64,000 nucleotides of DNA from Nodosilinea nodulosa PCC 7104 (GCF_000309385.1 NZ_JH976537.1:895426-959425), one strand, 5' to 3'; shown: positions 36,278 to 45,597, counted from the stretch's first letter. Notes: generated by a model not told the origin, from the letters alone. Numbers and translations are program-made.

Positions 36278-37303
36278 ATGACCTCATCCATTGCCCCAGA
36301 TCAGAATCCACCAGTAGCCGCCCAGCAGCCCGTCGATGAGGATCTAGACACCGCCTGTGTTGTGGGTGTGCCGTCTACGCTAACCGTTGTTGAAGCGGTT
36401 GAGTTTGAGCAGCAGGTCAAGCGCTACTGCCTCAACCAGCCTGTGCCGGAGTCAATCATTATTGACCTCAGCCAGACCGAATTTATTGACAGCAGCGGTC
36501 TGGGCGCCCTGGTAATTTGCTACCGCACCTGTAAGGCCAAGGGCATAGACATGGTGCTGCGGGGCGTACAGGAGCAGGTGCGCATGGTGCTGGCCCTCAC
36601 CGACCTAGAGCAGCTGTTCACCTTTGAGGCTGTCGCCGGGGAACCAGAAGCCCCAGCCGCCAAGCCCGAAATGCGCTTTGTGGCCCTGACGGCCCATCCC
36701 TCGGTAACCTCCAGGGGCAAGCGCATGCTGGATATTGTGGGCGCCATTGTGGGCCTGATCATTACCGCCGTGCTGTCGGTGCCGATTGTGCTGGCCATCA
36801 AGCTCGAAGACGGCGGTCCTATTTTCTTTAAGCAGGTGCGGTGTTCCTGGATGGGCAAGCGTTTTCAGATTTGGAAATTTCGCTCGATGGTAACCGATGC
36901 CGAAGCCCTCAAGGCCCAGGTTAAAAACGAGGTGGAAGGCCCGCTGTTCAAGAACGAGAACGACCCTCGCATTACCAGGGTGGGCCGCTTTCTGCGCCGC
37001 ACCAGCCTAGATGAGCTGCCTCAGTTTTGGAATGTGCTGCGGGGCGACATGAGCCTGGTGGGCACTCGGCCTCCTACTCCCGATGAGCTGGAGCAGTACC
37101 AGGTGCCCGAGTGGCAGCGCCTCGACGTGAAACCCGGCATGACCGGCGAGTGGCAGGTCAACGGTCGCTCTACGGTGAAAAAATTTGAGGACGTGATACG
37201 CATGGATTTGGACTACCAGAGAAACTGGAGCCTGGCCTACGACATTCAGCTGATTATCAAGACTGTGCTGGTGCTGTTTTCCAAGAAGGCTGGGGCGTCT
37301 TAG
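36278..37303 (+). CDS. STAS domain fused to a bacterial sugar transferase
   Basis: A 341-residue fusion. Residues about 25-125 form a STAS (anti-sigma-factor-antagonist-like) domain with IIIDLSQTEFIDSSGLGALV, in which the Ser next to SGLG is the usual phosphorylation site. From about 145 a membrane hairpin helix (DIVGAIVGLIITAVLSVPIVLAI) leads into the polyprenyl-phosphate glycosyl-1-phosphate transferase domain (FRSMVTDAEA, RVGRFLRRTSLDELPQ, MSLVGTRPP), which initiates exopolysaccharide or O-antigen repeat assembly. The order suggests that sugar-transferase activity is switched by a serine kinase/phosphatase partner. ATG 36278 is preceded by AGGGA at 7 bases. Confidence 0.88.
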   Translation: MTSSIAPDQNPPVAAQQPVDEDLDTACVVGVPSTLTVVEAVEFEQQVKRYCLNQPVPESIIIDLSQTEFIDSSGLGALVICYRTCKAKGIDMVLRGVQEQVRMVLALTDLEQLFTFEAVAGEPEAPAAKPEMRFVALTAHPSVTSRGKRMLDIVGAIVGLIITAVLSVPIVLAIKLEDGGPIFFKQVRCSWMGKRFQIWKFRSMVTDAEALKAQVKNEVEGPLFKNENDPRITRVGRFLRRTSLDELPQFWNVLRGDMSLVGTRPPTPDELEQYQVPEWQRLDVKPGMTGEWQVNGRSTVKKFEDVIRMDLDYQRNWSLAYDIQLIIKTVLVLFSKKAGAS

Positions 37304-37343
37304 CCAGAGCGCAGATGCCAGGGCGTAGGTAGGTGAGGCGGTG

Positions 37344-37381
37344 GAGGGAGAGGCTTAGCGGTCTCTCCCTCGGTTGTTTTT
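37344..37381 (+). terminator. Rho-independent terminator after the sugar transferase
   Basis: GAGGGAGAG pairs with CTCTCCCTC across a 10-base loop, followed by GGTTGTTTTTG. Confidence 0.82.
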
Positions 37382-37474
37382 GCGGGCTGGAATGCGCTTA
37401 GGACTACTCCGTCGCCTCTGGTTTGGCCAGCCGCGATAGAGTAAAGGTGTCGAAATTGCGGATGCACCAGCGGT

Positions 37475-38527
37475 ATGGGGGTTCAGGTTCTGGCGATCGC
37501 GGTTTGGCTGGGCAGCATTGCCCTGTACGGGGCCGCTTTTTTCTTCCCGGAAGTGCATCGCCGCCACGATTTTTTCTGGAGCGGGGTAGGGGCGTTTTAC
37601 GGCCTGGTGCTCTGGTTTAGCGCGGTTCAGACCTCATCGGTGGAGCTGCTTGGGCACCTGGCCAGTATTGCGCTGCTGGGCTGGTTCGGCTGGCAAACCC
37701 TGGCCCTGCGCCGTAAACGCACGCCGCTCAATTTACAAACTCCCCTGACCCAGGACGCCTGGCCTGCTTTCGGTCGGCAGCTCAGGCAGTCAGCATTGGG
37801 CCTGCTCAGGGGTACGCCGCTGGCCCGCTGGCTGCCCGAGGCAGAGGATGGTTTGCGGCCAGGGGATCCGGCGATCGCCACCAGCGAGATTCGAGTTTCG
37901 TCGCTCAAGGATGTGGATTACGAGTTTGTCGATGAGCTGGCCCCCAGCCCCCGCCGATCTGGTCCATCGGCGATCGCAGCTCCGTCTCCTGCACCTGTGA
38001 TCGCAGAGTCAGCCAGGTCAACGGCTTCACCGCCCGTTACCGCCAAACGATCGCCTCGATCGCCAGCCCTACAGCCTCCCCCTGGCCCTAAGGTTCCGCC
38101 GAAGGTCAACCAGCCTGCGACCGTTGGGGCCAGGCTGGCGGGGCTCAAAGCCTGGATAGGAGACGTGGTCAAGGCTAAGACCACCCCCAAACCCAAGCGG
38201 GCGGTGATCGAGATTCCGCCCCGCCCCTCGCCGCTAAACAAGGGCAAACCCCAACCCACCGCCTCGACTGCGGCAAAACCGTCCAGTCCGGAGTCGTCTT
38301 CAGCGGTGACCATCGTCGATACTGAGGCAACGGAGAGTTTTGACGGGCCTGGGGAGGGCGATCGCGCCGCCGCTGCCCCGGGCGACCAGTCCATGCCCCC
38401 TGGGGCAGGGGCAGATGCTCCAGCCGGTCAATCCCCGGCGGATGACGAGGAGGCCAACTGGGGCGACGACGAAAACTGGGCCGAGGATGGAGATTCCTGC
38501 CACGCCGACCCCGACCGGCCAGATTAG
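37475..38527 (+). CDS. Ycf66-like family membrane protein
   Basis: A 350-residue protein with three N-terminal hydrophobic segments: VLAIAVWLGSIALYGAAFFFP, FFWSGVGAFYGLVLWFSAV and LLGHLASIALLGWFGWQTLALR. The HDFFWSGVG...GLVLWF and final WQTLALRRKRTP pattern resembles Ycf66-family proteins of cyanobacteria and plastids. Beyond residue 120 is a long Pro/Ser/Ala-rich disordered region with basic patches and an acidic tail (DDEEANWGDDENWAEDGD). The function of the family is unknown. It lies 130 bases before ileS on the same strand. Confidence 0.62.
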   Translation: MGVQVLAIAVWLGSIALYGAAFFFPEVHRRHDFFWSGVGAFYGLVLWFSAVQTSSVELLGHLASIALLGWFGWQTLALRRKRTPLNLQTPLTQDAWPAFGRQLRQSALGLLRGTPLARWLPEAEDGLRPGDPAIATSEIRVSSLKDVDYEFVDELAPSPRRSGPSAIAAPSPAPVIAESARSTASPPVTAKRSPRSPALQPPPGPKVPPKVNQPATVGARLAGLKAWIGDVVKAKTTPKPKRAVIEIPPRPSPLNKGKPQPTASTAAKPSSPESSSAVTIVDTEATESFDGPGEGDRAAAAPGDQSMPPGAGADAPAGQSPADDEEANWGDDENWAEDGDSCHADPDRPD

Positions 38528-38656
38528 CCCTGCAATTGCCGTCAACCTGACCTAATGTATATAGATGGTTCCCTGCCTGACCGACCTCCACGGTGCGGCG
38601 GGTCGAATCTGCAATAATGGCGCAAGCAATCCTTCACCCTTAGTCGATTTCAGGCT

Positions 38657-41539
38657 GTGACAGACCCCAAAAGCTACAAAGATACCGTTCTCTTGCCCCA
38701 GACCAGCTTCGATATGCGGGCCAACGCCACCAAGCGAGAGCCCGAAATTCAAGCTTTTTGGGCCGAAAACCAGATTTACGAAACCCTGTCGACCAGTAAC
38801 CCCGGCGAGGTATTTGTGCTGCACGACGGGCCGCCCTACGCCAACGGCGACCTGCACATTGGCCACGCCCTGAACAAAATTCTGAAGGATACGATCAACA
38901 AGTACCAGCTGCTCAAGGGCCGCAAGGTGCGCTACGTGCCCGGCTGGGACTGCCACGGCCTGCCCATCGAGCTGAAGGTGCTCCAGGCCATGGATGCCGA
39001 GGCGCGGGAAAAGCTGACGCCGATCAAGCTGCGCTACAAGGCCAAGGCCTTTGCCCTCAAAACCATCGATCGCCAGCGGGAGAGCTTCAAGCGCTACGGC
39101 GTGTGGGGCGACTGGGATCATCCCTACATGACCCTGCTGCCCGAGTACGAGGCGGCCCAGATCGACGTATTTGGCCAGATGTATCTAAAGGGCTACATCT
39201 ATCGCGGCCTCAAGTCGGTGCACTGGAGCCCGAGTTCTCAGACCGCCCTGGCGGAGGCGGAGCTAGAGTATCCCGAGGGCCACACCTCCCCCAGCATCTA
39301 CGCGGCGTTCCCGATGGTGAGCGCGGCCCCCACCGCCCAGAAGGCGCTGGAGCCTTACCTGGGCGAGCTGGGCGTGGCGATCTGGACCACGACCCCCTGG
39401 ACCATTCCCGCCAACCTGGGGGTAGCGGTAAATGGGGATCTAACCTACGCCGTGGTGGAGGTGGCGTCGGGGAAGCCGTTTAAGTACCTGATCATCGCCA
39501 GGGATCTGTGCGATCGCATCGCTCAAGTCCTCGGCTCTGATCTCACCCTCAAAGCCGAAATTAAGGGGGCAGCGCTCGAGCATTCCACCTATCGCCACCC
39601 CCTGTTCGATCGCGAAAGCCCCATCGTCATCGGCGGCGACTACGTCACCACCGAGTCGGGCACCGGCCTGGTGCACACCGCCCCCGACCACGGCGAAGAA
39701 GACTTCAGAGTTGGCCAGCGCTACGGCCTGCCGATCCTCAACCTGGTGGATGAAAAGGGCGACATGACCGCCGCCGCTGGCCCCTTCGCGGGGCTAAACG
39801 TGCTCAAAGATGCCAACCCCGCCGTCATTGAGGCGCTGGAAAAGGCCGGTTCGCTGCTCAAACACGAGCCCTACCAACACAAGTACCCCTACGACTGGCG
39901 CACCAAAAAGCCCACCATCTACCGCGCCACGGAGCAGTGGTTTGCCTCCGTGGAAGGGTTCCGCGACCAGGCCCTGAAGGCAATCCAGGCGGTGCAGTGG
40001 ATTCCGGCGACGGGGGAAAACCGGATTACCTCAATGGTGAGCGATCGCTCCGACTGGTGCATTTCGCGCCAGCGCACCTGGGGCATGCCGATCCCAGTGT
40101 TCTACGACGAGGCGACGGGCGAACCCCTGCTGAATGAGGAAACCCTGGCCCACATCAAGGCCATCTTTGCCGAAAAAGGCTCCGATGCCTGGTGGGAGCT
40201 GAGCGAGGCGGAACTGCTGCCCGAGGCCTACCGCAACAACGGCCACACCTACCGCAAGGGGGCCGACACCATGGATGTGTGGTTCGACTCCGGTTCCTCC
40301 TGGGCGGCGGTGGCCCAGCAGCGCAACGAGCTGAAGTACCCGGTCGATATGTACCTGGAAGGCTCCGACCAGCACCGGGGCTGGTTTCAGTCGAGCCTGC
40401 TGACCAGTGTGGCCGTCAATGGCTGCGCTCCCTACAAAACGGTGCTCACCCACGGCTTTGCCCTCGACGAGCAGGGCCGCAAAATGAGCAAATCCCTCGG
40501 CAACGTGGTCGACCCTTCTATTGTGATCAACGGCGGCAAAAACCAAAAAGCCGACCCGCCCTACGGGGCCGACGTGCTGCGGCTGTGGGTGTCGTCGGTG
40601 GACTACTCCTCCGACGTGCCCCTGGGGGGCAACATTCTCAAGCAAATGTCGGACGTGTACCGCAAGATTCGCAACACGGCGCGGTTTTTGCTGGGCAACC
40701 TGCACGACTTCGACCCGGCCAAAGACGCGGTGCCCTACGACCAGCTGCCCGAGCTCGATCGCTACATGCTGCACCGCATGACCGAGGTGTTTGCCGACAT
40801 CACCGACGCCTTTGAGACCTACCAGTTCTTCCGGTTCTTTCAGACGGTGCAGAATTTTTGCGCGGTCGATCTGTCGAACTTTTACCTGGATATCGCCAAG
40901 GATCGGCTGTACATCAGCGCGGCAGATTCGCCCCGCAGGCGCAGCTGTCAGACGGTGCTGGCGATCGCGATCGAAGCCCTGGCCCGTGCCATCGCCCCGG
41001 TGCTCTCCCACATGGCCGAAGACATCTGGCAAAACCTGCCCTACCCCACCCCCTACAAATCTGTCTTTGAGGCGGGCTGGGTGAACCTGGAAGATCGGTG
41101 GCAGCAGCCCGAGCTAGCCGACACCTGGGGCCAGATTCGCACCGTGCGTCAGGAGGTGAACCGGGTGCTGGAGCAGGCCCGCACCGCCAAGGAAATTGGC
41201 TCTTCTCTGGAGGCCAAGGCGCTGATTTACGTCGCCGATGGGGAACTGCGGCAGAAATTGGCGGCGATGAATCCTGAAGATGCGATCGCCCCGGAGACCA
41301 ACCACGTAGACGAACTGCGCTACCTGTTCCTGGTCTCCCAGGTCGAGGTGCTAGATTCGCCAGCGCCTCTGACGGGCACGAAATTTAGCACCGAGTCTGA
41401 CGCGCTGGGCATTGGCGTACTGGATGCAGAGGGCGAGAAATGCGATCGCTGCTGGAACTACTCCACCCACGTAGGGGAAAGCAGCGAAGATCCGACTATC
41501 TGCGATCGCTGCGTCGAGGCTCTGGCAGGCTCGTTCTAA
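38657..41539 (+). CDS. ileS: Isoleucyl-tRNA synthetase
   Basis: A 960-residue class-I aminoacyl-tRNA synthetase. HIGH is at residues 67-70 and KMSKS at 609-613. The CP1 editing domain lies between them (TTTPWTIPANLGVAV, GTGLVHTAPDHGEEDF). The C-terminus carries a zinc-binding pair, CDRCWNYSTHVGES and ICDRC, typical of the bacterial form that ends with a Zn finger. It starts at GTG. The last 50 or so codons have a degenerate second copy at 45598-45650, about 4.2 kb downstream. The gene itself is intact. Confidence 0.97.
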   Translation: MTDPKSYKDTVLLPQTSFDMRANATKREPEIQAFWAENQIYETLSTSNPGEVFVLHDGPPYANGDLHIGHALNKILKDTINKYQLLKGRKVRYVPGWDCHGLPIELKVLQAMDAEAREKLTPIKLRYKAKAFALKTIDRQRESFKRYGVWGDWDHPYMTLLPEYEAAQIDVFGQMYLKGYIYRGLKSVHWSPSSQTALAEAELEYPEGHTSPSIYAAFPMVSAAPTAQKALEPYLGELGVAIWTTTPWTIPANLGVAVNGDLTYAVVEVASGKPFKYLIIARDLCDRIAQVLGSDLTLKAEIKGAALEHSTYRHPLFDRESPIVIGGDYVTTESGTGLVHTAPDHGEEDFRVGQRYGLPILNLVDEKGDMTAAAGPFAGLNVLKDANPAVIEALEKAGSLLKHEPYQHKYPYDWRTKKPTIYRATEQWFASVEGFRDQALKAIQAVQWIPATGENRITSMVSDRSDWCISRQRTWGMPIPVFYDEATGEPLLNEETLAHIKAIFAEKGSDAWWELSEAELLPEAYRNNGHTYRKGADTMDVWFDSGSSWAAVAQQRNELKYPVDMYLEGSDQHRGWFQSSLLTSVAVNGCAPYKTVLTHGFALDEQGRKMSKSLGNVVDPSIVINGGKNQKADPPYGADVLRLWVSSVDYSSDVPLGGNILKQMSDVYRKIRNTARFLLGNLHDFDPAKDAVPYDQLPELDRYMLHRMTEVFADITDAFETYQFFRFFQTVQNFCAVDLSNFYLDIAKDRLYISAADSPRRRSCQTVLAIAIEALARAIAPVLSHMAEDIWQNLPYPTPYKSVFEAGWVNLEDRWQQPELADTWGQIRTVRQEVNRVLEQARTAKEIGSSLEAKALIYVADGELRQKLAAMNPEDAIAPETNHVDELRYLFLVSQVEVLDSPAPLTGTKFSTESDALGIGVLDAEGEKCDRCWNYSTHVGESSEDPTICDRCVEALAGSF

Positions 41540-41564
41540 ATTCGTTCTAAACGGGAGCGGAAGA

Positions 41565-42197
41565 GTGGTACTCCTCAATGATGTCTCGAATCGGTTAGCC
41601 CTAGAGGACTCGGAAGAGCGGCGGGTGTTTAGCCAGGTGTCTTGGCAGCAGTACGAAGCTCTCCTGGCCGATCTAGGAGAAAAGTCTCCCTACCGGGTGC
41701 ATTTTTTAGCCGGAGATTTGGAAATTGTGGCCCCCAGTCGTCTCCACGAGAGCGGTAAAACCCGGATTGGAGATCTGCTGCTGATTTACTTTTTAGAAAC
41801 CAATACCGAATACTTCCCCATGGGATCGACTACCCTGCGCAGGCCAGAGCAGCAGGCCGGGGGTGAACCCGATGAAAGCTACTGCATCGGGCTAGATAAG
41901 GAGTTCCCTGACCTGGCGATCGAGGTGATTGTCACCAGCGGCAGCATCAATCGCCTGGAACTCTATCGCCGCCTGGGGATACGGGAAGTTTGGTTCTGGC
42001 AAAATGACCATTTGGCTATCTATCACCGCCGCGAAGACGACCAGTTTGTCGCCACCGCTGGCTACGAACCCATCGCCCGCAGCGAGCTGCTGCCCGGTTT
42101 AGATATCGAGCTGCTGACCCGCTGCCTGCAAAACCCCAACGCCCTCGCTGCCGCCAGGGCGTTTCGTCAGGGGCTTCAGAGTGCTAGGGGTGAGTAG
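41565..42197 (+). CDS. Uma2-family (DUF820) PD-(D/E)XK endonuclease-like protein
   Basis: A 210-residue member of the family that is expanded in cyanobacteria. The restriction-endonuclease-like core is visible in KTRIGDLLLIYFLE, FPDLAIEVIVTSG (the PD...ExV metal site) and LELYRRLGIREVWFWQ. The catalytic Lys of canonical PD-(D/E)XK sites is replaced by Val/Thr-type residues, as is common in Uma2. It starts at GTG 41565, only 25 bases after ileS, and is the first gene of the accessory block. The cellular target is unknown; these genes are often mobile. Confidence 0.85.
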   Translation: MVLLNDVSNRLALEDSEERRVFSQVSWQQYEALLADLGEKSPYRVHFLAGDLEIVAPSRLHESGKTRIGDLLLIYFLETNTEYFPMGSTTLRRPEQQAGGEPDESYCIGLDKEFPDLAIEVIVTSGSINRLELYRRLGIREVWFWQNDHLAIYHRREDDQFVATAGYEPIARSELLPGLDIELLTRCLQNPNALAAARAFRQGLQSARGE

Positions 42198-42275
42198 CTT
42201 AGGGGGTAAGTAGCCATGGTGTATTCTTGGCAGATACAGGGTTAATCTCTCCGATCAGATCATCTAAATTAATCG

Positions 42276-42461
42276 ATGGGGAAGAAGAATCATCTCAAGG
42301 CAATTAAAAGCTTGGAAGCACGAATTGCAGAGCATTTAGAGAAGATTGGGGTTGAGCTTCACAGGGAGATGCCAGATCCAGGGCTTGTACGACACTGGGA
42401 AAAAGAGATCAGGGCTTTTGAAAATGGCATTCGACAGGCTAGAAAACGATTAGGTAGATAA
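42276..42461 (+). CDS. Small basic helical protein, unknown
   Basis: A 61-residue protein, almost entirely charged and helical (KNHLKAIKSLEARIAEHLEKIGVELHRE...). The spacing of Leu and Ile suggests a short coiled-coil hairpin. I recall similar small cyanobacterial proteins but no function. Its stop codon is 2 bases from the start of the next gene, so the two are made together. Base composition is visibly more AT-rich than the surrounding genes, consistent with transfer. Confidence 0.65.
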   Translation: MGKKNHLKAIKSLEARIAEHLEKIGVELHREMPDPGLVRHWEKEIRAFENGIRQARKRLGR

Positions 42462-42463
42462 GA

Positions 42464-42724
42464 ATGCAGTTAAGCTCAAGACAGCGATCCCTAGCAATTC
42501 AAGATGCGACGCTGAGCGCCTTAGTTCGAGAATTAGGTGATGAATGCAGTCGAGTCCTAGAGTTGATTCATCAGCTGCAACTGCCTGGCCTGAATGATGG
42601 CCAAAAAGCTGAGATCTTGGCAGAGCTGACGGCTTCAGCCATACATTTGCAGAGCCATTGTGATCAAGATTTTCAAGACTCTCTTGCCGATGAGCTAGAA
42701 CAGCTCTCGGATGATGAGGGATGA
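42464..42724 (+). CDS. Small acidic helical protein, partner of the preceding gene
   Basis: An 86-residue acidic protein (MQLSSRQRSLAIQDATLSAL...ending DELEQLSDDEG). It is predicted to be helical and has no recognised domain. It starts 2 bases after the basic 61-residue protein, a size and charge pairing reminiscent of two-gene modules such as toxin-antitoxin systems, but no family evidence supports that name. A strong terminator follows at once, closing a two-gene unit. Composition is AT-richer than the neighbours. Confidence 0.62.
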   Translation: MQLSSRQRSLAIQDATLSALVRELGDECSRVLELIHQLQLPGLNDGQKAEILAELTASAIHLQSHCDQDFQDSLADELEQLSDDEG

Positions 42725-42733
42725 CTTAAAGAG

Positions 42734-42768
42734 AAGATCCCTGGGTTCTCAGAGAACCCAGGGATCTT
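42734..42768. terminator. Bidirectional terminator, 16-bp perfect stem
   Basis: AAGATCCCTGGGTTCT, loop CAG, AGAACCCAGGGATCTT. It lies 10 bases after the + strand small-gene pair and 150 bases beyond the 3' end of the minus-strand caspase gene. Confidence 0.88.
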
Positions 42769-42920
42769 TCTCCAGGCAGAGAATTTTGTTTTGGGTGAAC
42801 CGGACGGGTCTTCGGCGAACCTACCAAACCATCCGGCCCGGTTTTATATTTGGATGGAGTCGCCCCCATCGCTGGAGCAGGTTTGGACTCCCGATCGTAC
42901 GCCCAGCCGAATTCCTTCGG

Positions 42921-45107
42921 CTAGCTCTGACAAGCCAGGAGTGCTCGCGCCGGACACAACACGACCCGAAAACCAAAAAGGCTGTCGCGGTCGCCGGGCG
43001 CGAGTCTGCCGCGGTTGGCAGACCGGCAGACCGCGGGAACGTCGACCCAGGAACCACCGCGCAGCAGCCGCCGGGCATCATTATTCTCAGTTAACCAGGC
43101 ACTGCCGTCGGTTGGGGCACCTGCATAGGTATCGTGCCAGTGGTCGGCACACCATTCCCACACGTTACCGTGCATGTCGTACAGCCCAAAGGCATTGGCT
43201 GAGAACTGAGCAACCTGCGTGGTCTCTCCGCGAAAACTACCGTAGGGGCCGCCGCCATAGTTACCTGGATATGTTTTACCTTGGTACTCCCAGTCTTGCC
43301 CTCGATAGTTGGCCAGATCTGTTGTGATAGTTTCCCCAAAGTGAAAAGGCGTTGTGGTCCCCGCTCGACAGGCATATTCCCACTCAGCTTCGCTGGGCAG
43401 ACAATAGAGGCGCTGGGTGCCTTGAGCCAGTCGATCGCAAAACTCCACCGCCTCCCACCAGGAGATCTTTTCAACCGGGCGATTGTCGCCCTTGAAGTGT
43501 GATGGGTCAGGATCTAGCTCAAGCTGCACCTTTGGCAACGCCGCTACAGCTCTCCACTGCGCCTGGGTGATCGGGTATTGCCCCATGAAAAACGATTGCA
43601 GAGTAACCATGTGAATGGGTTTCTCGCTCTCATAATCGTTTGAGCCCATTTGAAAACTACCACCGGGAATCTGCACCATGTCCAAAAAGGTACGGTTGCC
43701 CAAATCTTCCCGATAACCTTGCGCAGACTGGCGACTGCGAGCAATCGGGTAAGTCTTCACCTCCTTATTGCTGAGGCCTAAAAAACCACCTGGCTGAGTC
43801 TCTGTCTTAACCTTGACGGTCGCCACCTCAAACTCAACCGGTTGCAACGGTAGGGGCAGAGTCCTGATATCTGCTGGCGGGCGCGGCGGCTCTACGATGG
43901 GTGGGGTCGTACGGGGTAAATAATTCGACATCATAGCGCCAGCAAAGCGGGCTGGCAGGCGCGGCTCTACAGTGGGTGGGGTCCTCGGCGGCGGCTCTGC
44001 GACTGGCTGCGGGTGATTCTGGAGCTTACTCATTTCAGCTTTGCCAGCGATCGCCCGCTGCCAGATGTCTGCGACATCCTCATCAGCCAAGCCCAACACC
44101 TGCCGTTGCCAGTCCCGTAAATCTGCCTTCAGGTGTGGGTCTAACGGGAACTGGTAATCAACCTCCTCCTGAAGGGCGGTTTTGAACCGTTCTAGGTTGG
44201 CCAGTCGCCGACGAAAGGGTTCCAACACGCTGTGGATGATCGCCTCTGCGGCTTCCTCTGCAATCCCCCACTCTTGCTGCCTCAGCCGCAGAATATCCTG
44301 ACGGTAGGTGGTAATTTCGCCGCCTCGGGCAGACTCCTCTACCAGGCGGCGAAACTCTAGGGTGCGATCGCCTCTGGGGGCCTTGCTGAGCAAAATATCG
44401 AAGCCTTCTCTATCCAGCAAGATGTCGGGCTTCATATTCGGTTTGGCCTCCTGCACTTTGCCTTTGACGTAGTCGTGCAGTTCTCGCACAAAAATCTTGC
44501 CGTCCCGATCGGCATCGGCGGCTCCGGTTTCAATGCCTTCCACTAAGTATTGGGTATAGAGCGATAGCTCTGCACTCTCCTGCTGAAAAGAGGTTTGGGT
44601 CGCAGTAGAAGAGGTTAGCACCACACGCCCTTCGGCCCCCAGTTCTGGGCGCAGGTCTAACCCAGCGGCCTTGGCCTGCCAACCGTCCTTAAAGGCCCCG
44701 CTATAGCAACAGTCTAAAATCAGAATTTGCCGCCGGGCGTAGCACTGCACCGACTGCTGCTGCACAAAGCGAGCCGGTACCGCCGTGGCTTCAAAGTCGT
44801 CTTTGCTCGTCAAGCGGGTAGCCAAATGGAGGTGATTGTTGTCATCGGTAATGCCGTGGCCTGAAAAGTACAGCAGCACCAGATCATCCTTAGCAGGCTG
44901 TCGATACAACCGCTGAATCGCCAGGCGCATTTGCACCGGGTCTGGATCAACCAGGGTTTCAACCTGGTCAAATTCGGCCATAGCCGGATTTTCCAGCACC
45001 CGCTTGAGGGCGGCCACATCCTGGGGCGTAGCCAACAGCTCCGGCAGCCCCTCGCCGTACTGGCTGACGCCGATTAAGAGAGCAAATTTCTTTGGCGTCT
45101 CAGGCAC
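42921..45107 (-). CDS. Orthocaspase (peptidase C14) fused to FGE-sulfatase-like domain
   Basis: A 728-residue, three-part protein. Residues 5-245 are a caspase-like domain: H84 in YFSGHG and C134 in ILDCCYSGAF form the dyad, and DADRDGKIFVRE (198-209) is a perfect EF-hand loop, so Ca2+ control as in metacaspases is plausible. Residues 245-355 are helical, followed by a Pro-rich linker (360-425). Residues about 470-720 are a formylglycine-generating-enzyme/SUMF1-like domain (VQIPGGSFQMGS, LPSEAEWEYACRAG, NVWEWCAD, LLRGGSWVD..CRSANR, GFRVV), usually a ligand-binding lectin-like fold in such fusions. It starts at GTG with AAGGAG 7 bases upstream, inside the end of the EACC1-like gene (8-base overlap). 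Confidence 0.92.
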   Translation of the reverse strand: MPETPKKFALLIGVSQYGEGLPELLATPQDVAALKRVLENPAMAEFDQVETLVDPDPVQMRLAIQRLYRQPAKDDLVLLYFSGHGITDDNNHLHLATRLTSKDDFEATAVPARFVQQQSVQCYARRQILILDCCYSGAFKDGWQAKAAGLDLRPELGAEGRVVLTSSTATQTSFQQESAELSLYTQYLVEGIETGAADADRDGKIFVRELHDYVKGKVQEAKPNMKPDILLDREGFDILLSKAPRGDRTLEFRRLVEESARGGEITTYRQDILRLRQQEWGIAEEAAEAIIHSVLEPFRRRLANLERFKTALQEEVDYQFPLDPHLKADLRDWQRQVLGLADEDVADIWQRAIAGKAEMSKLQNHPQPVAEPPPRTPPTVEPRLPARFAGAMMSNYLPRTTPPIVEPPRPPADIRTLPLPLQPVEFEVATVKVKTETQPGGFLGLSNKEVKTYPIARSRQSAQGYREDLGNRTFLDMVQIPGGSFQMGSNDYESEKPIHMVTLQSFFMGQYPITQAQWRAVAALPKVQLELDPDPSHFKGDNRPVEKISWWEAVEFCDRLAQGTQRLYCLPSEAEWEYACRAGTTTPFHFGETITTDLANYRGQDWEYQGKTYPGNYGGGPYGSFRGETTQVAQFSANAFGLYDMHGNVWEWCADHWHDTYAGAPTDGSAWLTENNDARRLLRGGSWVDVPAVCRSANRGRLAPGDRDSLFGFRVVLCPARALLACQS

Positions 45108-45486
45108 CCGATTCTCCTTTGAGTGCCGCCAGCAGCTTCAGGGCGGTTGCTTCGGGGTCTTGCAGCTTGTCGCTTTCTAACTCTACTTCGCGATCGCCCA
45201 CCTTTACCTTGACCTTAACGGGCGTATCGGCAAAGCGACTCGCGATCCAGGCCAAAAATCCCACAATATTTTTGGCGCTGACATCCGCCGTCAGCCAGCC
45301 GACTAGGGTGGCGTAGCCCTTAGCCCCTTCTAGGGACGTGACCGCTTCGGTGCGGTCGGCGCGCGCTACTTCATCCACCTGGCGCAGCTCTGGCAAAAGG
45401 CGAGTGGCAAACCTCAGGCGTTCATCATCCTCTAGTTCAGGATCGTCGAGACCAAGGGTGAATTGAAAGAGCTCGGATTGTGTCAT
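45100..45486 (-). CDS. EACC1-like (effector-associated constant component) protein
   Basis: A 128-residue protein encoded immediately upstream of the caspase-FGE gene and overlapping it by 8 bases. The pattern is two N-terminal helices (ELEDDERLRFATRLLPELRQ), a central hydrophobic helix (NIVGFLAWIASRFA) and a beta-hairpin with VKVKVKVGDREVELES. This matches the small EACC1-type proteins described beside caspase, trypsin and STAND effectors in bacterial conflict systems of multicellular lineages. The call is by pattern and context. It likely binds the effector to keep it inactive or to localise it. The promoter should lie within 45487-45597. Confidence 0.7.
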   Translation of the reverse strand: MTQSELFQFTLGLDDPELEDDERLRFATRLLPELRQVDEVARADRTEAVTSLEGAKGYATLVGWLTADVSAKNIVGFLAWIASRFADTPVKVKVKVGDREVELESDKLQDPEATALKLLAALKGESGA

Positions 45487-45597
45487 GGTCTTGTTTCAGA
45501 ATGGTGCGCCTGACTCGTTTATACCAAATCAAGTGCAAGTACGCTGTTCCCGGACGATTGGCCTATCGACGGAAGCGGGGGATGCTGGGGACAGAAG

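Noticed and set aside
40031..41032. 333-codon open frame antisense to ileS
   Set aside because: Shadow of ileS; no recognisable motif.
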